Of a stretch of 64,000 bases of DNA, positions 7,855 through 15,597 are shown piece by piece. The stretch comes from Bradyrhizobium paxllaeri. Its GTDB lineage: Bacteria; Pseudomonadota; Alphaproteobacteria; Rhizobiales; Xanthobacteraceae. Position 1 is the stretch's first letter; the number at the start of each line of letters is the position of its first letter. Location of the stretch: NCBI RefSeq assembly GCF_001693515.2, contig NZ_CP042968.1, forward strand, positions 7,596,501 through 7,660,500, given 5' to 3'. The translations under genes and the position numbers were made by a program. Under the pieces are notes generated by a model. It saw nothing but the letters and a program-made list of their open reading frames with translations, ran no database searches and was not told where the DNA came from.

Positions 7855-8856
7855 CTAGATGGCAACCACCTGCCGGTAGGCAGGGCGGTTTGAGTTCGCC
7901 GGCCTGGGTTTGAACGACGCCGCGTCCTTCCACATTTCTTCCTTGATGAAGTTTGCCGGTTTCTTGATGTATTTTTCATCCTCTCCTTTGACCGAGAGAG
8001 CGTATGCCTTCATTCCGTGGAGGATGTCGTCAAAGGAGACCTGGCCCTTCCTTCTGATCTCATCGAGCAGTTTGTGGGTCGCGGTCTTCCCCTCTTGCTT
8101 CAGACACGATTCCCAGAACCGATCCATCCAGTCGTGCGGCCAGCGCGCGGCACGGGTAGCACTATGGAATCGAGGCTCAGCCAAATCAGCCGGCATACGC
8201 TCGCCACGGGCGGGCGCGGTATGAGGTGAGTTGATGAGATGGGTTGATGAGGTGGGCAAGTGAGTAGAGTCGGGTGCGGTCACCGCCCCCTCTGTTACAG
8301 GTGACTGCACCCCATCTGACAGGTCACCGCACCCTTCCTTACAGGTGACGGCCCCCTCTCCGAACTGTGACGGTGCAGCCACCGCATCCTTCTCGGATGC
8401 ATCGACCGCGAACGCTCCCCAGTCCTTCAACCGATACAGATTGACGTTATGCTTCTTCTTGGCCTTGGAGCGTTGCACGTTTAGAACGGCCTTGGATGGG
8501 ACAAGCTTCGTCACCCCACCGGAGCGGGTCTCACGCTGGCCGGTCTCCAGTTCTTTGACAATTCGCTTTGCCGCGCGCTCATCCTTCGCGATATCTTTCG
8601 CCAGCGTTTCGAAATCTGGATAGGCGCTTCCCCACCGACTTTCATCGAGAGAATAGCCTTCATCTAACCGGTCAACGATGCAAACCAGCGCCCTGAATTG
8701 AGCATCGGTAATTTCAGGATCGCCGGCAAAGGCTCGGATCGTTTGAAATTTTCGGCCCGCGGTGATCTGAATCTTCACGCCTTCCGGCGACGTGATGACC
8801 TTGGCCGGTCGGCTATTGTCGTTGCTGTGCTTGTTCTTTCGGGCGATTTGTGCCAT
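7855..8856 (-). CDS. Replication-initiator-like protein (phage/plasmid type)
   Basis: A 333-residue protein with the layout of phage/plasmid initiators. Residues 40-140 look like a winged-helix DNA-binding region (ITDAQFRALVCIVDRLDE, DFETLAKDIAKDERAAKRIV, VNLYRLKDWGAF). A flexible Ser/Thr/Pro-rich linker spans about 155-215. A C-terminal helical domain (WPHDWMDRFWESCLKQEGKT, DDILHGMKAYALSVKGEDEK, YIKKPANFIKEEMW) resembles the helicase-loading part of DnaD/lambda-O-like proteins. Regular DNA repeats fall inside the linker region, as in lambda O. The family call rests on this architecture, not on a database match. The ATG at 8856 opens on a lysine-rich start (MAQIARKNKHSNDNSRP). Confidence 0.6.
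   Translation of the reverse strand: MAQIARKNKHSNDNSRPAKVITSPEGVKIQITAGRKFQTIRAFAGDPEITDAQFRALVCIVDRLDEGYSLDESRWGSAYPDFETLAKDIAKDERAAKRIVKELETGQRETRSGGVTKLVPSKAVLNVQRSKAKKKHNVNLYRLKDWGAFAVDASEKDAVAAPSQFGEGAVTCKEGCGDLSDGVQSPVTEGAVTAPDSTHLPTSSTHLINSPHTAPARGERMPADLAEPRFHSATRAARWPHDWMDRFWESCLKQEGKTATHKLLDEIRRKGQVSFDDILHGMKAYALSVKGEDEKYIKKPANFIKEEMWKDAASFKPRPANSNRPAYRQVVAI
8277..8372. repeat. Five iteron-like repeats, 21-22 bp period
   Basis: The core GGT(G/C)AC, or TGTGAC in the last copy, begins at about 8279, 8300, 8322, 8344 and 8366, giving spacings of 21, 22, 22 and 22 bases. Each core is followed by a C-rich block (GCACCCC, GCACCCT, GCCCCCT). A 22-base period is not a multiple of three, so the pattern cannot come from a protein repeat. 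Placement inside an initiator-like gene suggests an internal origin. Confidence 0.6.
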
Positions 8857-8885
8857 GTGTTTCTATCTTCAGGTGATTGTCATCG

Positions 8886-8924
8886 AGCCCCGAGGCGTTG
8901 GTCGCGCCTTGGGGCTTTCTCTTT
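8886..8924 (+). terminator. Hairpin with T-rich tail on plus strand
   Basis: AGCCCCGAGGCG pairs with CGCCTTGGGGCT (one mismatch) and TTCTCTTT follows on the plus strand. Both neighbouring genes read leftward, so its role is unclear; it may block antisense transcription into the ribbon-helix-helix gene. Confidence 0.35.
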
Positions 8925-8934
8925 GTGGGGGTGG

Positions 8935-9111
8935 TTAGTTCGCGACGGTCTGAATCCGTTGCAGATGCTCGGCGATGGCCCGCCGCGTGAACTCCGACCT
9001 GCTCTGACGCAATTTGATCCGCGCCTCGTCCAGTGCGGCCAGTTGTTCGACTGGCAGCCGGAGGCCGACGTAAGGACGTTTGGTGTTGGGGTCGTAGAAG
9101 AGACGGCTCAT
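8935..9111 (-). CDS. Ribbon-helix-helix regulator
   Basis: A 58-residue ribbon-helix-helix protein. PYVGLRLPVEQLAALDEARI gives the DNA-contacting strand and first helix, and SRSEFTRRAIAEHLQRIQ the second. The ATG at 9111 has an excellent GAGGAAGG ribosome-binding site and gives a family-typical length; the upstream extension is not protein-like. It lies just upstream of the initiator-like gene on the same strand, the usual position of a copy-number or operon repressor. A 20-bp palindrome 122 bases upstream of its start is a candidate operator. Confidence 0.72.
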   Translation of the reverse strand: MSRLFYDPNTKRPYVGLRLPVEQLAALDEARIKLRQSRSEFTRRAIAEHLQRIQTVAN

Positions 9112-9232
9112 ATTTCCTTCCTCAAGGGTAAAAGCCCTGGCGGGATTGCCGAGGCGCAAGTGGTGGACCTGCAACCAAGGCCTCAACTGAAGGGGGCCGT
9201 GACCCGGCAAATGTTTGACAGCGGCGTCCGGA

Positions 9233-9252
9233 AATTCCCCGAGCGGGGAATT
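9233..9252. promoter_or_regulatory. Perfect 20-bp palindrome, candidate operator
   Basis: AATTCCCCG and CGGGGAATT flank a 2-base centre, giving a perfect inverted repeat in the upstream region of the ribbon-helix-helix gene (start 9111). Dimeric repressors bind such sites. The link to this regulator is inferred from position only. Confidence 0.4.
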
Positions 9253-9385
9253 GGCGGCCCCATAGTTGACAATAGTGATGCCTTAAATTTCACGAGTCCA
9301 CGCCGAGGGTAAACGCCAGCCCCCGTGGTTCGCCGCAATCTGATATTGTTGTTTGGGCAGGACCATCTTGCGCCATCAAGCTTGA

Positions 9386-10045
9386 TCAGCCAACGGAAGA
9401 GCGAGCTAGCGGAAATCGGCAAGCAGCGCTGCCCTCCGGGAAAATAGTTCCTGGATTCTTGTTCGTGATAGCGTTCCAGTATGGGGCGACGAGTTCCGTT
9501 CGGAACTGCTCCCTGTTGGAAATTGCCGAGAGAGGCACCGCAAACAGCCAAGCGCGCTGTGTCCAGTCTGCCAAGTCCTGTTCCTCCGGCTCCAGATATT
9601 GAAGCAGCCTTCCGCTTTCATGGGCCACGAACATTTCTGCAAGCATTGGCCATCCGTCGGTCGTGAATTGGAGAGACACAGGATCATACGTTTTGTCGGT
9701 GACGTTGCTCCCAGCGATAAAGACGCACGTCAAAAAACTTTCTGTGGAATGGGGCAATACAGTTCTCACGGTAGTTGGGGCCGTTTGCCTGAAAAGGTCC
9801 ATACAGAGAAGCAAGCGACCGATGGGTCTGTTCTTCCTTGGCCCCTCAACGAAAACCGTCGCGCCGATTGCCGCCCAGACGCACACCCATTCGTGCTCCG
9901 CCGACTTCTCATGCGGCGTCCACGAAAAAGACGAGAGACCAAATCCCTCCGGCGGTTGAAATAAGTCTCGTGCTGATTGTTGAAGAGCCGAGAGTTCGCT
10001 TGTGACCTTCACGACGTTCAAAAACGAATTGTAGATATTAGACAT
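9386..10045 (-). CDS. Unknown partner of PD-(D/E)XK protein
   Basis: A 219-residue soluble protein of no recognised family. It is rich in aromatic residues (EHEWVCVWAAIGATVFVEGP, DWTQRAWLFAVPLSAI) and lacks evident catalytic motifs or membrane segments. The ATG at 10045 is preferred to the one at 10057 because GGAGC precedes it at good spacing. Either way the start lies inside the end of the nuclease-like gene, so the two are translationally coupled. Base composition is visibly more AT-rich than the core genes. A role as inhibitor, sensor or specificity partner of the nuclease is guesswork. Confidence 0.55.
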   Translation of the reverse strand: MSNIYNSFLNVVKVTSELSALQQSARDLFQPPEGFGLSSFSWTPHEKSAEHEWVCVWAAIGATVFVEGPRKNRPIGRLLLCMDLFRQTAPTTVRTVLPHSTESFLTCVFIAGSNVTDKTYDPVSLQFTTDGWPMLAEMFVAHESGRLLQYLEPEEQDLADWTQRAWLFAVPLSAISNREQFRTELVAPYWNAITNKNPGTIFPEGSAACRFPLARSSVG

Positions 10046-10757
10046 CAAAAGCTCCATCGGACCGCAGTGAGAAGCTGACTGGAGTCACAACCTCAATCAG
10101 ATCACGCAAAGAAATTCCGCGCCAAATCGATAGATCAAATGCTTCAACTGTCACTGGCTCCAAATTCAACTGTCCAAAGCCTTCAAACGTACCCACTCCA
10201 AGCTTTTCGAGAAATGCGATCACATCTTTGCACCATATCAGGCTGGCGCCTTCCGCCGCACCGGAGCGAAGAACATCTTGAAGAACCCTCAGCGCCTGGT
10301 TCCATTGGATTATTGTCGTCCCCGGAAATTCAAACGCGGCAAGATCGGCCGATTTCACTAGTGAGACATGAATCCAATTTGCTTGATATTTCGTGCAAAT
10401 CCGGACTTGGTCCTGAACCTGCTGGCGATGCAATACCGCGTCCCACTTCACTTCAATAATCCAGCGAAACGGCTTTTTGCCAAGGCAACCATCTATGATC
10501 AGGTCTGGCTCAATCGTGTATTCATTCGCCGAGGCCTCATCTACTGAGAGGCGGGGCCATAACTGAATGCTCCAAACCTCGGCTTCCACATTACATTGTT
10601 GGCGGGTAAGCCAAGAAAGGATCTGGCCAGAATGACCAGGGGACATGAATTTCAATGGGCCGAATAGAGTAGACGTAATGACGTCTTCGATAACCCTGCG
10701 CCCTTCACTAGCCTCGGTAGGTAGCCGAGCCCCTTTCCTCAAATATGCATCTAACAT
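10038..10757 (-). CDS. PD-(D/E)XK nuclease-like protein
   Basis: A 239-residue protein with a recognisable restriction-nuclease-like core. Residues 83-104 read EPDLIIDG, a short loop, then WIIEVKWDA, so Asp85, Glu102 and Lys104 form the PD...(D/E)XK triad after a suitably placed N-terminal acidic residue (Glu24). Apart from this core no family is recognised. It overlaps the start of an unknown gene by 8 bases and lies 262 bases downstream of a type IIG restriction-modification gene on the same strand. The context suggests a DNA-targeting defence role; activity and target are unknown. It could also be a non-catalytic relative. Confidence 0.6.
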   Translation of the reverse strand: MLDAYLRKGARLPTEASEGRRVIEDVITSTLFGPLKFMSPGHSGQILSWLTRQQCNVEAEVWSIQLWPRLSVDEASANEYTIEPDLIIDGCLGKKPFRWIIEVKWDAVLHRQQVQDQVRICTKYQANWIHVSLVKSADLAAFEFPGTTIIQWNQALRVLQDVLRSGAAEGASLIWCKDVIAFLEKLGVGTFEGFGQLNLEPVTVEAFDLSIWRGISLRDLIEVVTPVSFSLRSDGAFDV

Positions 10758-11018
10758 TCAGAGTCTCCGAGGCTGGTCCACCATATGCGGCTTGCACGGA
10801 CCGTTTCGGACCATAGACGGGTAAGCTCTTACGCGGCGGCTCAATCGAACTTCGGTCTTGGTACTGCGATTCGCCGTCACGTCGCATTCAAGCACTCTGG
10901 AGGTCTAGCATGCTTGGTGCTAGCGCTCATAGGCGCCGCCAACCCTCGTTAGAGGTTGCCGCACACCGACCAGCGACTATGGAGGAGGACGGCGCGAAGC
11001 AATCAGAATGGCGCCATT

Positions 11019-14000
11019 TCAATCCTGCATTTCGTCTGCCATCACGAGTGGGCCCACACCGGCGGCTCTCTCTTGATTCAACACGAACAGCCGCGCAAGG
11101 GCTTCGTCATCTGAGATGTCGGCCGGCCATGTGTATGCGGCAGCCACCGCAGCATCAAGCGCTAGATGCGCTTCTACCAACCATGTCGGCCGTTCATTGT
11201 AGAGAGCGGTCAACGTTCGTGCGGACAATTCGCGCTCCGCCTCTGGGCCGTTGGGCAATAGCCGGTCTGGAAAGCCGGGCACGACCTCGGGAGTTCGATT
11301 GATGCGATTTTCAGGGTAGAGCCAAGCACTGCGAAGTTCATTCAATCGACGTGCGGCGGTCTCAATGGGCTCGGCAGCGAGGTGCGCTCTTGCCTCCTCG
11401 ACGGGCACGGTAGGCGTCATTCCGGCCGGAAAAGGAAAAGTGGCAAACGTGGTCGTATGCGTGTACCGCGGCCGATCTTCGAGATCGGAACCCTTTCGGA
11501 GCGCCCAGAGTTCGTGAAAGCGACTGTGCAAGAGACCGAACATGAGGTCGTCTTCTCGCGGGATGACGATGAGATTCTTGTCGGGCAGCACCGGATAGGA
11601 TAGCCACACAAAGAGTCGGTATTGCGCCGTTTCTGGCGTGACGATGTATCGCGGCAGCGCTTCGATCTTTTTGCGCATCCCGGGACGGGGCCAATGCGGC
11701 TCCCACCAGCGCGGCCCGGCTCTCTCGCCAAGATCCTCTCTCAATTGTTGTACGGTCTTTCCGTCTTCATCCAGAGTAGTTTCGACATGACGAAACGGCT
11801 TGGTGAACAGAGAGACTTCAGCCCTTGAGAGGCCCAACGGAAAATCGATGAACCAAACGTCACGAGGCCGGCCAGTTAGGTCATCGCCATTCCAATATGG
11901 CTTCAGCACCTCAGCATTTGTTCGGCCGTTTGGGTTGGTCGGTTCTCGCATCCAAGCGCGCGCGATCTCCCCAGACACGTCGAATGGACCACTCTTCTGT
12001 ATGCCAAGATAGGCCCCATTCTTGTTTTCACGTAGCGGCCTTGCCAGCGTTAGATTGAGCCCCGAGGTCAGGTCCGGATTAATCGAATTAACTTGAACGC
12101 CATTCAGTTGGGTCTCAAGGCCGTCCGCGCTACCAAAGCAGATCAGCGAAACGTCAACCGCCGCGCCGTCGACCGTCCATTGCTCTTCATTCCATGCCTC
12201 ATAAATCCGGGTGGTCGCAGCGATGCGCTGCATCACTGGCAGATTGGTATTCTTTCTGATCGAGTTGGTAGCAACGAGACCCGCGCGCTGGACCACGCCT
12301 CTCTCGATAAGCTCGCGAGCCCGTTCAAACCAATAGCAAACAAGGTCGGTAAAGCCCGGCAGCCGCCCCTCGTACAACGCGCGGATTGCCTCCGTTTGCG
12401 CTACGCCCAAGCGGCGCTTCATGAGTTTGGCGCCCAAGTATGGAGGGTTGCCAATGATAACGTCCGCATCGGGCCAGGGCGCGTGCTGTCTCTCGTCTGT
12501 GATGATCGCATCGCGGCATTCGATGTTGGTAAGCGGACGCAAGATAGGTTGGCGGCCGACGTTGAAGCCGTTGCGCCGCATCCACTGAATTTCCCCGATC
12601 CAGACAGAAACCCGCGCGAGTTCGGCCGCATATGGATTGATCTCTATGCCAAGCAGGGCTTCGGGGCCGATCGAGGGAAAACTACGGGGAAAGCCCAGCA
12701 ATTCCGCCTCGACTGCGACCCGTCGCTCTATATTTTTGAGTTCGACAAGCGCGAGATAAAGAAAATTTCCCGATCCACACGCAGGGTCCAGCACGCGCAA
12801 TGTCCGCAGTCTGGCCTGAAAAGCCTTCAACTCGCCTTCCGCTTGAACCTGAGCGTCGAGCAGTGCCTTGTCCGCCGATCGCAAACCTGCCCGAACAGCA
12901 TCGAGGTTCCGAACCCTGCGCTGCTTCGGGAGGGCTTCAAACAGTTCGAGTTGCGGCCGTGCGGAAAGATGCGATCTAACGGCGCGAATTTCTTCCTCCA
13001 GTTCTGGAAAGGAGGAGGCATTCTCAAGTTCGCTCTCAACCTTGCGCTGAGCGGGATCGAGATAGCTGTTAATTCCTGATCGGACTCTTTCCCATTCATT
13101 CAAGAGCGGCTTTGTGATCACCGGCTCGATGATCATGATTATCTTTTCGCGATCAGTGTATTCTGATCCAGTTTCGGAGCGCTTGTTCGGGTCTAGCCCG
13201 CGCACAAACAATGTCCCGAAAATCGAAGGATCAATCTCACTCCAATCGAGTTCGGCGGCACGCAGGCAAATCGCAATGTCGTCGGCTTCCAGATCGAGGC
13301 TCTCGCCATCATCGAACAGACCGCCATTGAACCATTCAATCTGTTCAAATCCGACCAATCCGCCGTCCTTCATCGCGGTGAACAGCGTGGAAGCATGGCG
13401 GCGGAATCTCGAGGGCTCGCTCCTGGCGGCCTGCAACATCCGCAAGAACATCTTGTTCGGCAGCAGTTCTGCGTCCTCTGCGAACATGCAGAACACGAGC
13501 CGGTTCACGAAGTGCGCCACGACCGTGGGATCGTGGCCGCGGTCACGCAGCCTCTGGGCGAGCGCAGCAAATTCCGCGGCCGCTTCTTCGGTCAGTGTCT
13601 GTCTTGTCTTACCCGGCTTGAGTCGTTCCGGATCGGAAAAGACCCATTTCAACTTCTGACGAATATCGGGATCACGCAAATCGTCAAGCGTGAAGGCGTG
13701 AACGATAGAGACGCTGTTGGTCCAGTTGGTATGAATTTCAAACCGGTCCATGTCGCAGACAACCAGCAGCGGCGGATTTTCGAGAGCCAGGGCATATTGC
13801 TGCAGTTGGGCGAAAGCCGCTCTAAGGTCCTTCCGCTTGCCCTTGTACTCCCAGCCAAAGTGGTCCCGCTTCCAGACATCAGCCCAACCTTCGCCGCCAG
13901 TCGTCTTGGTCGCGCCGCGCTCAAAGGCGTACCGCTCGCCTTTCGGATCGACATCGGTCGGCGCCGGCTCGTCCAGCATCTGGCAGAGATTGAGAAAATG

Positions 14001-14069
14001 GGATTGAGCCGCCGCCCGCTCGTTCAGTTCGACGTTCTTCCACTTTCGGATAAATTCATCGGGCGTCAA
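11019..14069 (-). CDS. MmeI-like type IIG restriction-modification enzyme
   Basis: A 1016-residue single-chain enzyme that both methylates adenine and cuts DNA at a distance from its site. The N-terminal nuclease shows D64-x9-E74-Y-K76 (WADVWKRDHFGWEYKGK), the same spacing as the MmeI catalytic motif. A helical connector follows (about 150-400). The gamma-class N6-adenine methyltransferase has motif I DPACGSGNFL (near residue 427) and motif IV NPPYLG (near 538). The region beyond about 640 should be the target-recognition domain, ending in the MmeI-type C-terminal helices. The start is TTG (14069) with GGGGGG just upstream; it overlaps the end of a 61-aa gene. Because one polypeptide does both jobs, no separate specificity or methyltransferase gene is needed. 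Confidence 0.9.
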   Translation of the reverse strand: MTPDEFIRKWKNVELNERAAAQSHFLNLCQMLDEPAPTDVDPKGERYAFERGATKTTGGEGWADVWKRDHFGWEYKGKRKDLRAAFAQLQQYALALENPPLLVVCDMDRFEIHTNWTNSVSIVHAFTLDDLRDPDIRQKLKWVFSDPERLKPGKTRQTLTEEAAAEFAALAQRLRDRGHDPTVVAHFVNRLVFCMFAEDAELLPNKMFLRMLQAARSEPSRFRRHASTLFTAMKDGGLVGFEQIEWFNGGLFDDGESLDLEADDIAICLRAAELDWSEIDPSIFGTLFVRGLDPNKRSETGSEYTDREKIIMIIEPVITKPLLNEWERVRSGINSYLDPAQRKVESELENASSFPELEEEIRAVRSHLSARPQLELFEALPKQRRVRNLDAVRAGLRSADKALLDAQVQAEGELKAFQARLRTLRVLDPACGSGNFLYLALVELKNIERRVAVEAELLGFPRSFPSIGPEALLGIEINPYAAELARVSVWIGEIQWMRRNGFNVGRQPILRPLTNIECRDAIITDERQHAPWPDADVIIGNPPYLGAKLMKRRLGVAQTEAIRALYEGRLPGFTDLVCYWFERARELIERGVVQRAGLVATNSIRKNTNLPVMQRIAATTRIYEAWNEEQWTVDGAAVDVSLICFGSADGLETQLNGVQVNSINPDLTSGLNLTLARPLRENKNGAYLGIQKSGPFDVSGEIARAWMREPTNPNGRTNAEVLKPYWNGDDLTGRPRDVWFIDFPLGLSRAEVSLFTKPFRHVETTLDEDGKTVQQLREDLGERAGPRWWEPHWPRPGMRKKIEALPRYIVTPETAQYRLFVWLSYPVLPDKNLIVIPREDDLMFGLLHSRFHELWALRKGSDLEDRPRYTHTTTFATFPFPAGMTPTVPVEEARAHLAAEPIETAARRLNELRSAWLYPENRINRTPEVVPGFPDRLLPNGPEAERELSARTLTALYNERPTWLVEAHLALDAAVAAAYTWPADISDDEALARLFVLNQERAAGVGPLVMADEMQD

Positions 14070-14241
14070 TTAACCCCCCAGGAGTGTCGTAGAAGTTGCA
14101 CCAATACTTCTGTTCATCGATGCGTATAGCGATGATCTGCTCGCCCGTGAAGCGCAGGCAACTCCAACTCTGGCCCGGTCCAACGTCACTTCTCCTCCGC
14201 TGGCCGCGAATAGCCATATCCAGGGTGATTCGGCTGTTCAT
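14056..14241 (-). CDS. 61-aa protein coupled to the type IIG gene
   Basis: A small protein of unknown function, recognised as likely real from its context. The ATG at 14241 has a close GCGGAG ribosome-binding site. Its sequence is well mixed, not repetitive (MNSRITLDMAIRGQRRRSDV, RFTGEQIIAIRIDEQKYWCN). Its last 14 bases overlap the start of the restriction enzyme gene, so translation is probably coupled. Restriction systems often carry small control proteins, but no helix-turn-helix is evident here. It starts 57 bases from the divergent Panacea gene, so both operons share one short control region. Confidence 0.5.
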   Translation of the reverse strand: MNSRITLDMAIRGQRRRSDVGPGQSWSCLRFTGEQIIAIRIDEQKYWCNFYDTPGGLIDAR

Positions 14242-14298
14242 AAGCTCCGCTTCGCCTACGCGCGCCTTGTCGAGCTTACAGAAATCAAATAGAACGAA

Positions 14299-14820
14299 AT
14301 GGGAACAATGGGCGTAGCAATGCCGTACGATGGACGAGCAGTCGCAAACTTTGTGCTCGACAAATGCGCCGAACGCGGAGCGGAAGTTTCGAACCTATCC
14401 TTGCAAAAAATCGTCTACTTCTGCCACGTCTGGTCGCTGATTGAGTTGAAATCCCCGCTAGTTGCGCACCGATTCGAAGCTTGGGAATACGGCCCCGTCC
14501 TTCCTTATCTGTACCGCGAATTTAAGAGCTTTGATCGATCGCCGATTCGCGAGCGTGCAAGGCGAATCAATCCGCTGACCGGTCGAAGCGAAGTTGTGCA
14601 ATATGAATTTGATAATGCCACGACAGATGTACTCAAAAAAGTTGTTGAGTTCTATTCGCGACTCCGGCCGAGTGACCTAGTTGAGCTTACACATGCGGTA
14701 GGCGGGCCGTGGTACACTGTGTGGAATCACTCAGGGGCAATTAACCCCGGCATGAAGATCAGCGACGAACAAATCGTAGGTTTCTACTCCAAGCGCGTGC
14801 CAAAATTCATTTTGCAATGA
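14299..14820 (+). CDS. Panacea-domain (DUF4065) antitoxin-like protein
   Basis: A 173-residue protein carrying the Panacea/DUF4065 fold. Diagnostic motifs are VSNLSLQKIVYFCHVWSLI near residues 35-53, FEAWEYGPVLPYLYREFKSF near 65-85, and ELTHAVGGPWY near 135-145. Panacea proteins (SocA- and PanA-type) act as antitoxins that neutralise a wide range of unrelated toxins, including toxic small alarmone synthetases. Starts at 14299, 14308 and 14320 (MPYDG) are all possible. It is followed after 12 bases by a 254-aa unknown gene, the usual antitoxin-toxin layout, making that partner the prime toxin candidate. Confidence 0.85.
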   Translation: MGTMGVAMPYDGRAVANFVLDKCAERGAEVSNLSLQKIVYFCHVWSLIELKSPLVAHRFEAWEYGPVLPYLYREFKSFDRSPIRERARRINPLTGRSEVVQYEFDNATTDVLKKVVEFYSRLRPSDLVELTHAVGGPWYTVWNHSGAINPGMKISDEQIVGFYSKRVPKFILQ

Positions 14821-14832
14821 AAAGAGGACGGC

Positions 14833-15597
14833 GTGTCAAAGCTTAAAGTGCCATCGGTACAGCACCTTGCTCGGAATTGGCGGAATACGCCCGAGCGGAT
14901 TTGTCGGAAGCTTGTTTCACTGGCGGAAAGTCCTCCAAGCTTTAACTACAACCCGTTGTTTGGCGCCGTACGGGACATGCTGGTTTTCAAGCAGCCGTAT
15001 GATGAGATCGTGGAAGGCATCCGCCGCCACATTAAGCGATCGGACGTCCGGGAGAATTTGTTAGGCGTTCTTCCACTGATCAGGGATCACTTCGCCAGCG
15101 TATCCCCTGACTTTGTGCAAACTATTGACCGTCGCTACTACTCTATCGGGCGCGGTTTGAGGGTGCCCTTCGATCCACCTCTGTTGTACGGAGTTGGTGG
15201 CAAGCTGATCTTTCCGTGGTTCAGCTTCTGGCGATCCAATCCATTGGCGGACGTGCGGCTATCGCTGTTCACAAGCTTGGTGGATGAACTTCTCGCGGAT
15301 GACCCTGATCTCGCGGCGGCTGATTTCCAGATATTGGACTTCAGTGTGCCAAAGGTGAAGACGAAGCCCGGCAAGCAAAAGCCACCGCGGCAACTTCGCA
15401 TCGTCGATGCTCGTGATATTCCTCGAGTCAGCGACGAGACAAAATTGGAAATGCTGACAATCTTCGCTGAAGGCTATCGCATGGCGGTCGCGGAATTGTC
15501 CTCTACGGCGAAGACCAAACCATCGGATGGGCAAACTCGCCAACGCGACGTTAGGCAGGCTGATCTCTTTGACGATGATCCGCAGGCTACTTCCTAA
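14833..15597 (+). CDS. Unknown partner of the Panacea gene (candidate toxin)
   Basis: A 254-residue soluble protein of no recognised family. The start is GTG at 14833, preceded by AGAGGAC. Visible features are an N-terminal basic region with an unusual ARNWRNTPERICRKL helix, a central aromatic patch (LIFPWFSFWRSNP), a conserved-looking SLFTSLVDELLADDP helix, and a charged tail ending DLFDDDPQ. No nuclease, kinase, Fic or ADP-ribosyltransferase motif is evident. Its position 12 bases behind an antitoxin-like gene suggests a toxin or effector; this is inference only. Its TAA overlaps the stop of the convergent RelA/SpoT gene by two bases. Confidence 0.6.
   Translation: MSKLKVPSVQHLARNWRNTPERICRKLVSLAESPPSFNYNPLFGAVRDMLVFKQPYDEIVEGIRRHIKRSDVRENLLGVLPLIRDHFASVSPDFVQTIDRRYYSIGRGLRVPFDPPLLYGVGGKLIFPWFSFWRSNPLADVRLSLFTSLVDELLADDPDLAAADFQILDFSVPKVKTKPGKQKPPRQLRIVDARDIPRVSDETKLEMLTIFAEGYRMAVAELSSTAKTKPSDGQTRQRDVRQADLFDDDPQATS

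Noticed and set aside
8277..8372. CRISPR array
   Set aside because: The repeated unit is only a 6-base core plus a C-rich block at a 22-base period, inside a coding gene. No long direct repeats with unique spacers are found anywhere in the window.
12093..13079. A 328-aa plus-strand open frame opposite the type IIG gene
   Set aside because: Antisense to an intact, motif-rich enzyme, with no recognisable features of its own.
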